In this document: positions 1-13,419 of the stretch, one piece after another | How positions within the stretch are numbered: position 1 is the stretch's first letter | Layout of the letters: each line of letters opens with the position of its first letter | Assembly: GCA_020284085.1 (NCBI GenBank) | Contig: JACEVL010000104.1 | Coordinates: 1,084,890-1,148,889, forward strand | From: Aporrectodea caliginosa | Lineage: Eukaryota; Annelida; Clitellata; Crassiclitellata; Lumbricidae | Direction of reading: 5' to 3' | DNA length: 64,000 bases | Made by a program: the position numbers and the translations under genes | Notes under the pieces: generated by a model | Databases searched by the model: none | Told to the model about the DNA's origin: nothing | What the model saw: only the letters and a program-made list of their open reading frames with translations

Positions 1-149
1 GGGAACGGTTGGAAAAAACGACTCCACTTGTTGACTCGTTCTCACACTCTTACTCGGTTCTCACTTCGACCATCACTCACTCTGCCTCACACTCTGCCTC
101 AATCATTCTTCGCTCAATCCCTTTCTCAATCGCTTCATCGCATCCTCGC

Positions 150-480
150 GCCTTCACTTACTTACTACTTCACTCTTTCACTCACTCACTCCTTCACTCA
201 CTCACTTCTTCACTCCTTCACTCACTCCATCACTCACTCCTTCACTCACCCCTTCACTCACTCCTTCACTCCTTCACTTACTCCTTCACTCCCTCCCTTC
301 CTCACTCCCTCACTCCCTCACTCACTCACTCGCTCGCTCAGTCCTTCACTCATTCCTTCACTCCTTCACTCACTCACTCAATCAATCAATCAATCAGTCA
401 AACACTCAATCAATCGATCAACACTTCTTCCTTTACTTTCTTCCTCACTCACTCACTCATTCACTCGCTCGCTCGCTAAC
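150..480. repeat. Degenerate (TCAC)n/(CTCA)n satellite
   Basis: Imperfect 4-bp and 12-bp repeats of ttcactcactcc with scattered changes. Open frames here (for example 28-789) are repeat artefacts. Confidence 0.85.
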
Positions 481-579
481 TCACTCTCAACAGCGGCTGG
501 AACCACCCTTCAAATAGCCTATCGTCAAGAGATCTTTGGTCTACTGGAGAATACAGTAGCAGCACAACGCTTTCAACCG

Positions 580-650
580 ACTATATATATATATATGTAT
601 ACGCATATATATATATGCGCATGTATGTATATATATATATATACATATGC
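580..650. repeat. (AT)n palindromic tract
   Basis: Alternating TATATA and GCGCAT/GTATAC blocks, self-complementary; the rest of 481-823 shows no gene. Confidence 0.7.
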
Positions 651-823
651 TAGGTGTACAGGTATAGAGAAACCAGATAAAAGTGTCATTTTCTGCAGTC
701 GTTTGATTGTTGCTGCATGCATGGGTCGCTGGCTAAAGAACCGCTCAAATATGAGAATTTACGCTCGATATGGCAATGATGTTTATTAGCTGACGTCAGG
801 AAACGACTGCTGGCGATTACCCA

Positions 824-1130
824 CGTCTCTCTCTCTGTCTCTGTCTCTGTCTCTCTGTCTCTCTCTCTGTCTCTCTGTCTGTCTCTCTCCTTCTCTCTCT
901 CTCTCTGCCTCTCTGTCTCTGTCTGTCTGTCTGTCTACATCTTTCTCTCTCTCTCTGTCAGTTCCTATCTATCTATCTCTATATATCATATCTATCTGTC
1001 CTTCCATCCATCTATCTAGATCTATATATATCATATCTATCTATCCTTCCATACCATATATTTAGATATATTATATATATCATATCTATCTATCCTTCCA
1101 TACCATATATTTAGATATATATCTATAATA
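824..1130. repeat. (TCTCTG)n followed by a ~50-60 bp AT-rich tandem repeat
   Basis: Pyrimidine hexamers to about 960, then three copies of a unit with atatatcatatctatctatc and ttccataccatatatttaga. Confidence 0.8.
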
Positions 1131-1930
1131 TCTTGCTCTCTCTACTCTGGTCTCTTTTTTTTCTTTATCTCTATCTGTCTCTTTCTTATTTCTCATTGTT
1201 ATCCATCTCTCTTTCTCGCTCTTTCATTAACCTCTTTTCTGTCTGTCTGCTGTCTTTCAATCTATCTCTCTGTATCTGCTCTTTACTTAGGCAAGGCAGT
1301 CTGCCTCATTGGGCGCGCGTCCGTCCAAAAGCAACCTCTGGACACGGCTTTCGTAAAAATCTCCTTCCACTCACTTTAACATCAAATTATCTGACCCACC
1401 CTACCATAACACCACACCACCTTACCACCTTACCACCTAGCCAACCATGCAGACCTTGTAATCTCTTCGCAGGTTTTCCAATCCAAACTGAAAAGCACTA
1501 CTCTTCCATAACTCCCACCTGATTCCTTAACACGAGACGACTATGATCGCAATGACGATGATGGTAGTGATGATGATCATGGTGATCAAGGTAATGATTA
1601 TAATGATCGTAATGGCGATGACTGGACCAGATTTGTCTTATGGTCCCGGTTTAGTCGGTGTAAATAATTCCTGCAACCTCTTAAATGTAATTATGACTAT
1701 AGCTTCTATTGCGTCGGTGTCTAATGCACAAGGCGTCAACCGGTTGAGCACCAAAACCAAGCCGTATTCAGGTCAATGTCCAGAAGATCAGTCCGCTATA
1801 AGACGGAGAGGCAGTCTATGGAGAATATGCAATTTGGAAAGGAGAAGATATGCAATTTGGAAAAGGAACGTCTTAAGTTGAGAACGAAATGACATAAGCC
1901 ACGGAACATAAGAAATTGAGACAGACAGAA

Positions 1931-2090
<160 letters not shown>

Positions 2091-2396
2091 CTTAGGAACT
2101 CTCTCCTTGTATAACCCTCTCTGTCAGAGCACACTCTCTTTTATTTGCCAACTATAAGTCTACATTAGCTCTCCAACTACTTGCTTCAATTTCGGGGTTG
2201 TTCAGTATTGAATAATTGCTGGCAATATGAAATTCTATTGCAACCTTCTCAGACTTTGAATGATTCGTTTGGACACAAGTCAACAGCTTCGCAAATAATT
2301 TAACAGATTCAGATCATCGTTCACTTATCGCCCGAAATATGAAAGGATTTTAACACAAGGTTTGACTCCAGCATGTAATTCTCCGTCCATGTACAC

Positions 2397-2562
<166 letters not shown>

Positions 2563-2671
2563 ACACCGTCGGAATCATTGCTTGAAAAATTCAATGCCCA
2601 GCTTAACGCGCTCTCTCAGCTCTTAACTGTCTTCAGGTATATACTTCAGACTCATCTGGTTATACCCTAAC

Positions 2672-3022
2672 TCAGAGGTGTCAAAGAGTCGGACCACGTG
2701 CCATTTCTGGCCCACCGACAATGTTTTCTTGGCCAGCGGAGCCTAGCCTGAAGACTATACAATTTGAGAATAAAAATCAAATTTATCATTTTTATGGTTT
2801 AAGGAATTCCATGTGATGTTCGTGACTGAAAATGAACATCAAAATCAAGATTTTATAAGTCTAATTTGACTGTTTGTACGCTAAAAATGCACCATTTAAG
2901 ATTTAGTTTTGCAAAAGCTTTTCTGGGGACGTGCGCACCATGCCCCCTCCCGGACCTGTACCCCATTTTGCTCAGGCGTTTTCGTCACCTTGGCCCACCA
3001 ATTGCTAGAAAATTTGACACTT
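2672..3022. mobile_element. Possible hAT-like relic
   Basis: CAGAGGTGTCAAA at the left and TTTGACACTTG at the right are inverted, 350 bp apart, the pattern of CAGNGGTGTCAAA-ended hAT elements. No matching 8-bp flanks seen, and the interior has no ORF. Confidence 0.4.
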
Positions 3023-3098
3023 GCCCACCATGAAAAATGTTATTACAGTTCTGACCTACATGTTGCTTAGGATTTTCACCATCTGCTGAATCTCAAAG

Positions 3099-3416
3099 GT
3101 GGTGGTGGTGGTGGTGTTGATGGTGGTGGTGGTGAAGCTGGTGGTGTTGGTGGAAATGGTGGTGGTCGTGGTAGTGGTGGTGGTTGGGGGTAGTGGTGGT
3201 GGTGGTGGTGGTGGTGGTGGTGGTGGTGGTGGTGGTGGTGGTGGTGGTGGTGGAAGTGGTGGTGGTGGTGGTGGTGGTGGTGGTGGTGGTGGTGGTGGTG
3301 GTGGTGGTGGTGAAGGTGGTGGTGGTGGTGGTGGTGGTGGTGGTGGTGGTGGTGGTGGTGGTGGTGGTGGTAGTGGTGGCTATGGTGGTGGTCGTGGTAG
3401 TGGTGGTGGTGGGGTA
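3099..3416. repeat. (GGT)n microsatellite
   Basis: About 320 bp, mostly perfect in 3,190-3,372. The G-rich strand could form quadruplexes. 3,421-3,765 holds no recognisable gene. Confidence 0.95.
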
Positions 3417-3764
3417 CAATGGTGATGGTAAAGGTGGCGGTGGTGGTGACGAAAATGACAAAGGTCGCGACGAAAAAGTGACGACGACAATGATAATGAT
3501 GGTGTTGATGATGAATAACAATGACTGGTTGACTGAGTGACCACCGTGCCATGGACAGTGAGTGAGTCGAGAAGAATAGATGTCAGTGTTTCTGGTTTCT
3601 AATTAACAGTCGCTGAATCCAAGATTCGATGAGAGAGACAGGAAAAACAGCGACGACTGCAGACAGCGATCTCTGAGCACAGAAGATCTGCAGCGGAAAC
3701 CACGACATCGACTGAACACAATTACATACGTCTACATGTATCTGTGTGTGTATTAGTGTGTGTG

Positions 3765-4450
<686 letters not shown>

Positions 4451-4534
4451 AACAGGAATTGCGGCTTGAGCTCCTCAGCCGTTCTTTTCCTCTGCTCCGT
4501 AAACGCCTGAAGTCCATTTTATTTGTTAAAGGTA

Positions 4535-4620
4535 CATGTGATCTGGGTCGGGAGCCCCTCTGAATCGCTGAACGGAGCTTTTATGAATGTTCGATTACAA
4601 TTACAATTACAATCTCCATT
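4535..4620 (+). mobile_element. SINE/LINE tail fragment with (ATTACA)n
   Basis: gatctgggtcgggagcccct ctgaatcgctgaac, then tttatgaatgttcgattaca, like the tails at 34,100 and 53,150. Abuts the 3' end of the minus-strand LINE. Confidence 0.6.
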
Positions 4621-5556
4621 TCTCGATAATAATATTATCATCATCAGTTCCTGAAGCCAGCCATTTGGCAGCGATGGGTACGAACAAACCATCTCCTTTG
4701 TCCTTGGTCATTTGTTAAGTCCATTGCTCCTCTCAGTGTTAGTCAAGTGATGTTGTCCTCTATTATGTTGTCTATCCAACGTACATGGTGGGTCTGTCCC
4801 ATGTTTAGTAGAATTGTGTGATTCTCGCTACATGTCTAATGTCATCATTTTCTGTAGTTTGAAACGACTGCTGATCTTCTAGCCAACTCATTTCTTGGAT
4901 ACCTAATGCTTGTCTAATGTAATTGTTTCATTTCTCATAATTTTCTGTAGTTCTCTTTAAATCACTGCGATCTTCCACTATTCCAACTTATGGAAGCTGT
5001 AAGAATGCGTCTTTTCTTATTCTTTTTCTTGCTTTCTTCCTAGCATAATAATAATAATAACACTAATAATAATATCGGAAAATCGGTTAATAATTCATTG
5101 TCTCATATATTTTTGTCTTGGTTCTCGTTGTTAATTCTCTGCCTATCCATATCCTGTTCACTATTCCAAACGCTTGTGGAATAATGTAAAGTTATGCAAT
5201 TTAAATCTTCTAACAGTATGTCTTTTAATCGTAGCTGCCATCTGCGTTGATTAGAACTTCTCTACGCCAGATGTTAATGCGCTGTTCAAAAAAGACGAAT
5301 TGCCCACTAGTTTCTTCTTGGATGTTTATAGTTATTGGTGTCTCTGTTCTTTTCAATCACTATTGTTTAGGCTTCTCTGCGCTGATCATTGCGCCGAATA
5401 TTCTGCTGGTTTCGTCAATCTGTGTTGTTATTTCCTGTAGTTCTGCTGCGCTTTAATACCAAATCGGAGATTATTTGCCAGCCCTCCATTTAATTGTTTT
5501 ATTCCTGCCTCGGTGTTGTTAAGGCTGAGTGACAATACTGCTTCTAATACTATGTT

Positions 5557-5686
5557 AAATAAGTAAGTAAGTAAGTGTGTTCTTTATTAAGAGCTGGCAA
5601 ACGCACGGCGCTGTACATACAAAGTTACTAAAGTTATCAAATAGTAGCGAAAAAGTTAGTAAATAGTAAACTAAAAAAACACTAAA
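5557..5686. mobile_element. Short insertion in the LINE reverse transcriptase
   Basis: About 130 bp of non-LINE sequence split the frame before LFNIVLEAV. It has (AGTA)n at one end, the phrase ggcgctgtacat, and TAAATA on both sides as a likely target duplication. Its family is not recognised; the (AGTA)n suggests a SINE tail. Confidence 0.5.
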
Positions 5687-6269
5687 TAGGTACTGAGATG
5701 AGATACATCCCTGTCGTGAAAGTATTCTGTGATCTTTTCGTCTGCTTTTACGATGCTTGATGATTTTCGATATATCCCTTGTACAAATTTGACCAGGTAC
5801 TCTGGTATTCCTGCCCTTTGCATCACTCTCCACATTCCATCATGCCTTATGCTGTAGAATGCTTGTTTGAAGTCTATGAAGTTGATAAGACTTTTCGGCT
5901 GTGTCCTATGCTTTTTCAAGTATCTGTCTCATTGTGAATAGTTGATCAATTGTGCTTCTTCCTGGCCTGAACCCGGCTTGCTCTTCTTCAAGTGCTCTTT
6001 CAACGTACTGCTTCATTCTGTTTTGAATAATTTTGGTGAAGACATTTCCTGGAATGCTCTGTAGACTAATGCCTCTGTAATTTCTGCAGTCTTGTGGATC
6101 TCCTTTTCTGTTGTATATCGGGACGATTATCGATTTTTCACAATCTTCTAGTATTTCTTCCTCATCTTCAACCTTTGTAACAAGAGTATGCATAGCTTTA
6201 GCAACTGGTTCTCCTCCTTGAAGTACCGGTAGTTCCGTAGTGATGCCAACTATGCCTGTTGCGTTATCC

Positions 6270-6449
6270 CCATGGGCGTATTTAGGGGTGGCTTTATGGG
6301 TTCAAACCCCCAAATAAGTTTCCCAAAAAATGTTTATATGCTTTTACATGGGAAATACCCAAAAAATTAGTTTTTACGACCATCTCCAATGGAAAACCCC
6401 CCGAAATCTTAAAACCCCCTCCGACATTTTTTCCTGGCTACGCCCATGG
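6270..6449. mobile_element. 180-bp MITE inside the LINE, with TIRs and 6-bp target duplication
   Basis: Begins CCATGGGCGTA and ends TACGCCCATGG, an 11-bp perfect inverted repeat. Flanked by TTATCC on both sides (6,264-6,269 and 6,450-6,455). Removing it restores the LINE reverse-transcriptase frame (KMKRDN to NATGIVG). A second, diverged copy lies at 55,703-55,878. Confidence 0.85.
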
Positions 6450-6560
6450 TTATCCCTTTTCATTTTGTTGATAGCATCTCTTACCTCTTCCTGTAGAAAT
6501 TTTGGCATCTGTTCTTCTGTGTACTTTGTGGATAACTCTGAATATTATATATTCAATTAA

Positions 6561-7204
6561 TAGATACACTAGATTATATACATGTACAATTATAAAGGTG
6601 CAGATACTAGCACGCTAACGTATCGTATCGCTCAGTATATTATTCACTTTATCGCTCAGCATATTATTCACTTTTGCACACCTAGTTTTTTCTTCCATTG
6701 TTCAGCTAATGGGAAATGCATACGTTTATCTACATTCATGCGTGTACACTTGTGCTAACTTACGACAGCATACGACAATGAGTATTAATTTTTATGCTCG
6801 TACGTTCACTTAATTACGCATGTTCACTTCAGGTGCGCATATTTATTTTCATTTCAGCTTACACGTACGCCCAGACAGACTCGCAGAATTAAATCTAATA
6901 TGCATACATATTAAACGGAAATGATGCAGTGTCATACATGTATGTAGACTGTGTATGTATTAATGTAGGAAGCTGAATGTGGGCCTCCGTGTTGTCGATG
7001 AATCAGTAATCACAGCTTGACATCGGATTCTAATTAGACAGGGAAAAGCAATTCCTCCTCCTCTCGTATTTGGTCAGCGGCTCAGGCGTCCAATCAACCG
7101 CACAGTCGCAATTACCAAAGGAACAATTATTATTATTATCATCATCACTCGCACGCTCCACCACTCGACGCCGCTTCCAATGACAATACTACGGGTAATA
7201 GCAA
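6561..7204. other. No gene seen
   Basis: AT-rich unique sequence with a local duplication of atcgctcagtatattattcact near 6,630-6,670. No splice-bounded coding signal or repeat family recognised. Confidence 0.5.
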
Positions 7205-7680
<476 letters not shown>

Positions 7681-7845
7681 TAGCACTGAGAGAGAATGAG
7701 ACCTGGTAGTGGTATAAAAATATGGGTCTGTAATAACGTGGCTTTACACCTGATGGATGCGGAGACCGACTTCGTTTCTCTTCCAACGCCTGTCTGTAGC
7801 CATCCAGCGCTTCTTCGTCACACTTGCTCCTGGAGACTAGTATGG

Positions 7846-8107
7846 GTGGATGGATGGATGGATGGATGGATGGATGGATGGATGGATGGATGGATGGATG
7901 GATGGATGGATGGATGGATGGATGGATGGATGGATGGATGGATGGATGGATGGATGGATGGATGGATGGATGGATGGATGGATGGATGGATGGATGGATG
8001 GATGGATGGATGGATGGATGGATGGATGGATGGATGGATGGATGGATGGATGGATGGATGGATGGATGGATGGATGGATGGATGGATGGATGGATGGATG
8101 GATGGAT
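7846..8107. repeat. (GGAT)n microsatellite, about 65 perfect copies
   Basis: 262 bp uninterrupted; spurious WMDG and HPSI polypeptides are open in all frames. Confidence 0.97.
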
Positions 8108-8274
8108 CCGACACCAGTCAAGGTTATCAGCCAATCCAGAACAACGCTGCTTGCTGTTCGGGTTTCTTTGAGTGCACAGAGGGATAAATTTGTTTAGAAA
8201 TATACAACATAAAAATAGCATAATAGCCTGCATGTGAATTTCTATGTATATGTGTAATTGTGTAATGTGTATGT

Positions 8275-8750
8275 ATGCATATATGTATGTATGTATGTAT
8301 GTATGCATGTGAGTGTTATGTTCTTTATGTACCGGTATGTATGTGTGAACGAATGTATGCATTGATTTATGACATATATGCATACATATATTGTATGTAT
8401 TTGTGTATGTATGTATGTATGAGTGTATGTGTGTATGTATGTATATGTGTATGTATGTATATAACTATGTATGCGTGTATATTTTTATGTATGTAACTAT
8501 GTATAACGGTATGTATGTATGTATGAGTGTATGTGTGTATGTATGTATGTATGTATGTATGTGTGTATGTATGTATGTATGTATGTGTGTATGTATGTAT
8601 GTATGTATGTATGTATGTATGTATGTATGTATGTATGTATGTATGTATGTATGTATGTATGTATGTTTGTTTGTATGTATGTATGTATGTATGTATGTAT
8701 GTATGTATGTATGTATGTTTGTATGTTTGTATGTTTGTATGCACGTGTGT
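8275..8750. repeat. (ATGT)n microsatellite, imperfect
   Basis: About 475 bp of TATG with TGTG and TTTG variants. 8,751-9,140 beyond it shows only a short GCC-rich patch and no gene. Confidence 0.95.
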
Positions 8751-9144
8751 ATGCATGCATGAATGTTGATGGTTGAGCGCTGGTAGGGATGGACAGGGAG
8801 CGATATAGGGGAGGTGGGAAGGCGGGGACACGAGAGACGGAGATAGGGAGGCAGCGAGGGAAGTCTGCGAGAGAGGGGAAGGAATGGATGGCATTGTTAA
8901 TCGTGTTCATGTTCGGTGGCTGTTGTTCCGTCGTAACGAAGTCTTCATTATTAAATTATTAATGGCGATGTTCGGAATTCCTCAATGAGCGCCGAGAGCT
9001 GCCGACGAGAGCCGACGTCGGCCGACGCCGCCGCCGCCGCTGCACGTGGGACCTGATTCATATCTGCCGGGCGCCGAGATTTATACAGGCAAAAAGCGAT
9101 ATTGACTCAAGACCGGAGGAGCAAAAGACGTGGCCCGTCGAAGT

Positions 9145-9660
9145 CAGGGTGAGGGAGAGAAGGTGGGGGGGCTTGAGGTAGGGACGGAGAGTGGGAGAGA
9201 GGGGCATTAGGAGGGATAGAGGGAGAGAGGTAGGCAGGGAGAGATAGATAGAGGAAAGGTATCAGGGCAGGATAGAGGGAGGCAAGGAAGGATGGAGAGA
9301 CAGAGACAGAGACAGAGACAGACAGACAGACAGACAGTTAGAGACAGAGAGAGGCATAGACAGATGCACAGACACAGACACAGAGAGAAAGGGGAAGGTT
9401 GGAGGCACAGAGGGAGGGAGCGAGGAATTAAAGAAGAAAGGGTATCAGGGAGAGACAGAGGGTAGGGCCGAAGAGATAGAGGGAATGAGGGAGTGCAGAG
9501 AGGTATAGAGGATGGTTCTCACGGGCTGCGGGAGGTACAGAGAGAGACAGAGGGAGGGATAGAGAGACAGAGGTATGGATAAAGGGACGGAGAAGACAAG
9601 CATAGCGGAAAGGGTAAGGAACGTGCAAAAAGGAAGAAGGGGTGGTCGTGGACAACACCT
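9145..9660. repeat. Purine-rich (GA/GACA) low-complexity tract
   Basis: Degenerate GAGAGAGG and AGACAGAC blocks; about 500 bp strongly purine-biased on the plus strand. Confidence 0.8.
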
Positions 9661-9834
9661 CCCCCTAACGCTTTCCATCCTACCTGCCTTAATCTATAGA
9701 CAGGAGATCGAAATCACTGAGCGAAGGGTCGCAGTCATTGTATGAAGCCATCAACCGTCGTTCACTCTTCTCCTTAATTTTCCATCTACCAGGACTTGAT
9801 CCTTCTGCCAATGATCATCTCAGTAACACCTTCC

Positions 9835-10530
9835 TCCCTCACTCCATTCCTCTCTCCTCCTCCAAATCCCTCCTTCTTTCCTCCCAAATATTCCCTCCCT
9901 CTTTTCGCACTCCATTCCTCTCTCCTCCTCCAAACGCCTCCCTCCTCCCTCCCAAATCTTCCCTCCCTCTTTTCTCTCCTCCATTCCTCTCTCCTCCTCC
10001 AAATCCCTCCTTCTTTCCTCCCAAATATTCCCTCCCTCTTTTCGCACTCCATTCCTCTCTCCTCCTCCAAACGCCTCCCTCCTCCCTCCCAAATCTTCCC
10101 TCCCTCTTTTCTCACTCCATTCCTCTCTCCTCCTCCAAATCCCTCCTTCTTTCCTCCCAAATATTCCCTCCCTCTTTTCTCCCTCCATTCCTCTCTCCTC
10201 CTCCAAATCCCTCCTTCTTTCCTCCCAAATATTCCCTCCCTCTTTTCGCACTCCATTCCTCTCTCCTCCTCCAAACGCCTCCCTCCTCCCTCCCAAATCT
10301 TCCCTCCCTCTTTTCTCCCTCCATTCCTCTCTCCTCCTCCAAATCCCTCCTTCTTTCCTCCCAAATATTCCCTCCCTCTTTTCGCACTCCATTCCTCTCT
10401 CCTCCTCCAAACGCCTCCCTCCTACCTCCCAAATCTTCCCTCCCTCTTTTCTCACTCCATTCCTCTCTCCTCCTCCAAATCCCTCCTTCTTTCCTACCAA
10501 ATCTTCCCTCCCTCTTTTCTCCCTCTCTAC
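9835..10530. repeat. 68-bp polypyrimidine minisatellite, about 10 copies
   Basis: Unit has ctccattcctctctcctcct, ccaaatccctccttctttcc and tcccaaatattccctccctc. Spacing 68-69 bp. Two subtypes alternate: aaatccctccttctttcc and aaacgcctccctcctccc. Long frames on both strands follow from the repeat. Confidence 0.93.
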
Positions 10531-10709
10531 TTATCTCCTTGTTCTTGTCGCTTTTTCTCATCCCACCGATATTTATGCGATGCGTCGAAGGTTGCAGAGG
10601 CTGTTAAGCAGAGTAGGGAAGAAGGAAGAGGAGGATGAAGAGAATGATGAGACAGGACAAGGAGAAGGAGGAAGAAGAAGAAAACGAAAGGACGAAGAAA
10701 AGAATCAGG

Positions 10710-10810
10710 AGGCAGCAGCAGTAGTAGTAGTAGCAGTAGCATTAGGAGCAGTAGCAGTAGTAGTGGTAATAGTAATTATAGTAGTCGTAGTAGTAGTAGT
10801 AGTAGGCCTG

Positions 10811-10841
<31 letters not shown>

Positions 10842-10860
10842 CAGCAGCAGCAGCAGCAGC

Positions 10861-10957
<97 letters not shown>

Positions 10958-11030
10958 TAGTAGTAGTAGTAGTAGTAGCAGTAGTAGTAGTAGCAGTAGC
11001 AGTAGCAGTAGTAGTAGTAGTAGTAGTAGT

Positions 11031-11073
<43 letters not shown>

Positions 11074-11295
11074 GCAGAAGCAGCAGCAGCAGTAGTGGTA
11101 GTGTGAGCAGTCGTAGTGGTAGTGTCAGCAGGAGTAGTGGTAGTGTCAGCAATAGTAGTGGCAGAGTCAGCAGTAGTAGAGGTGGTGTCAGCAGTAGTAG
11201 TGATAGTGTCAGCAGTAGTAGTGATAGTGTCAGTGGTAGTGTCAACAGTAGTTGTTGTAGTGTCAGCAGTAGTTGCTGTAGTAGTAGCCTCTCAG
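10710..11295. repeat. (AGT)n/(AGC)n array grading into an ~18-bp repeat
   Basis: Perfect (AGT) at 10,890-10,955 and (AGC) at 11,030-11,065, then irregular units of agtagtggtagtgtcagc to 11,290. Confidence 0.92.
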
Positions 11296-11539
11296 CCGAG
11301 AGAAGCACCTATTTAGAGGCTGAAATGATGAAAGTGCTTAGGTTGCGTGTTGTGTTGTCTTGCTCTTCCCTTGTCCTCTTCCCTCCTACTCCTCCTCCGT
11401 CTCTCTCTGTCTCTCTGTCTCTGTTGCGCGTCGATGATGACAAGGCTCGAACGATGGCAGCAAAGCACTCGCACGCACTTCGTCAAACGCCGACAACGAA
11501 GACGATGGGTAATTTGGCGTCTGATTTTAACGGTTGCTT

Positions 11540-11785
11540 CTGGTGGTGGTGGTGGTGGTGGTGGTGGTGGTGGTGGTGGTGGTCGTGGTGGTGGTGGTGA
11601 TGGTGGTGATGGTGGTGATGGTGGTCGTGGTGGTGGTGGTGGTGGTGGTGGTGGTGATGGTGGTGGTGATGGTGTGTGATGGTGGTGATGGTGGTCGTGG
11701 TGGTGGTGGTGGTGCTGGTGGTGCTGGTGGTGGTGGTGGTGGTGGTTGTGGTTGTGGTGGTGTCGGTGGTGGTGGTGGTAGAACC
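11540..11785. repeat. (GGT)n microsatellite with GAT/CGT interruptions
   Basis: About 245 bp of GGT with periodic GATGGT and CGTGGT. G-quadruplex-capable on the plus strand. Confidence 0.93.
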
Positions 11786-11849
11786 AGCTGGACAATTTAC
11801 GACACTGGGAGCGAAAAACAAGCATGGAAATCACAGTTCGAGAAATACC

Positions 11850-12055
11850 TTTGTTACATTTCATCCGACTAAGAAATTATGATATCAGACAAGCATTAGG
11901 TATCCATACAGCTCTGCTAGTCTTCGTTCAACGAAGACTCCGATGGTTTGGACATGTACATGTAGAGAGAATGCTATTGGTGACAGAGTTATTTCGATTC
12001 ATGTCCTCTTTCGAATGAAGGTGCTATATAAATCGTTTCTATAATCTTTTTCATC
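11850..12055 (+). mobile_element. LINE C-terminal scrap with GGTGCTATATAAAT tail
   Basis: YDIRQALGIHTALLVFVQRR LRWFGHVH is close to the RRLRW-GHV pattern near the end of RTE/Jockey-type polymerases. It is followed by aaggtgctatataaatcg, the tail motif used by the SINEs. Confidence 0.6.
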
Positions 12056-12144
12056 ATTGCCTCGCATCCCTGCTGGAGGTCGGTGACTGAGCTAAGACTT
12101 TAGATTTCAAATCTCACTTCTGTCAGTTCATCGGAGTCATTCAA

Positions 12145-12347
12145 CAGTGGCGGCGCTACAGTGGGGCAAGCCAGGGCAAACGCTCTGGTAAAAAAACCTT
12201 TGCCCTGGTCGTCTCCCTGCCACAAGGCTACCACAATTTTTGCCCTCCCGAATTTATTTGGGGCATAAATTGCCCTCTGCACTGGTTACTTGTAAAACTG
12301 CCCTGGCTATGCCCTTGATAAAAAAAAACTGTGTGCAGCCGCCTCTG
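12145..12347. mobile_element. hAT-type MITE with 8-bp target duplication
   Basis: 203 bp. Left end CAGTGGCGGC, right end GCCGCCTCTG, an imperfect inverted repeat of the hAT type. Flanked by TCATTCAA on both sides (12,037+100 to 12,144, i.e. 12,137-12,144, and 12,348-12,355), a perfect 8-bp duplication, the length hAT transposases make. No ORF, so non-autonomous. Confidence 0.88.
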
Positions 12348-12355
12348 TCATTCAA

Positions 12356-13419
12356 GTCTAAGCATAGTCGTCGTCAGATTATAAACTCTATCTTAAACCA
12401 TCGTAGCTTAACTTCTGGTTCCTCTGACGACCGATTTTATTTCGATCGGGAGTCTCCTACAGATTCAGTTTTTTAGGATTTGATTTGATTTGTTTATTGA
12501 CACACATAATATTATCATATCAGTATCATAATAAAAACAGTGTGGTGCCACTGGTGAAAATGCAAGGTCGTCGTCTGCATGATAGTCAGGCAAATTACGA
12601 GCGTATTCTTGTCACTTAGACGCTAGTATGTTATCAGATACGATATTCTCAACCATTTGAAAAGCTGAATCTTAAGTAGAGAACGAAACACACAACTGAC
12701 TGAGCAGAACGAGCAGATATAGGGAGACAATTCCAAAATATCGGGGTCCAGCAACCGACTAAGACCGTTCACGATGAACAATTCCATTTTCAGATTATGG
12801 CCAGTGAATGCAATCAGATGACCTTGAGTAAGGAATTAGGATCGAAAATGATTTGAACTATACTGTGGTTGACTCAAAGTTTTGAAAACCACAAGCTACA
12901 ACTGCATAGCGACTCTTCGCTGTACAAGAAGCCAATTCAATTATATTGTATTGTCTTGTATTGTATCTATAAATTTATATAGCGCCTCTCGCAGTACACA
13001 CCAATCAGTGGCTCTCTGATGCAATGATTTCAATACAGGGGCTATGCGCCCATATTTTGTTGGTTATGAGACTTCTCTCTTGCACCATCTGATATTCCAA
13101 CTGACTACATACAGTCAGTTTACTTGTGTAATGGATGAGTTAAATAAGGGCGCAAGCAAAGGTGAGGTTAAGTTATTCTGGTGAATTATAACAAAGCAAA
13201 CGTTACGCGAAGAGAAATTGCCTGTTGCAACTTTAATAATAAGACTAATAATAGTAGTGAGAAGTTTATTCAGAAAACTCGTTGCAATAACAAGAGATTA
13301 ATTACTGCGAGAACAGAATAACAATAGCCGAGAAATTACACAAGCCATGATAAATAGAAAGGAAACATTGTAATTATCATCGAAATAACAAAGGGAGAAG
13401 AGCAGTGAATGAAAGGATT
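12356..13419. other. No gene seen; one tail fragment
   Basis: Unique sequence. The only recognisable piece is atttatatagcgcctctcgc near 12,970, the SINE/LINE tail motif on the minus strand. Confidence 0.5.

Larger units (their letters stand above)
4621..6560 (-). mobile_element. 5'-truncated RTE/Jockey-like LINE with two nested insertions
   Basis: Read on the minus strand, a reverse-transcriptase ORF runs from YTEEQMPKFLQEEVRDAINK through SIIVPIYNRKGDPQDCRNYR, EEQAGFRPGRSTIDQLF and LINFIDFKQAFYSI to LFNIVLEAVLSLS. Near the 3' end is a degenerate RRWFVRTHRC tail like that of RTE-type elements. The frame shifts near 5,910. The ORF is interrupted by a 180-bp MITE (6,270-6,449) and a ~130-bp insertion (about 5,557-5,686). 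No 5' end or endonuclease is seen, so it is a dead copy. Confidence 0.82.

Noticed and set aside
7696..8187. Long open frames of WMDG/HPSI, YLSI, MMM, poly-Ile, poly-Val and similar repeats
   Set aside because: They are translations of 2-4 bp microsatellites, open in several frames and both strands, with no conserved flanking protein.
9738..10638. Overlapping 280-290 residue frames
   Set aside because: They come from the 68-bp polypyrimidine minisatellite; several frames on both strands are equally open.
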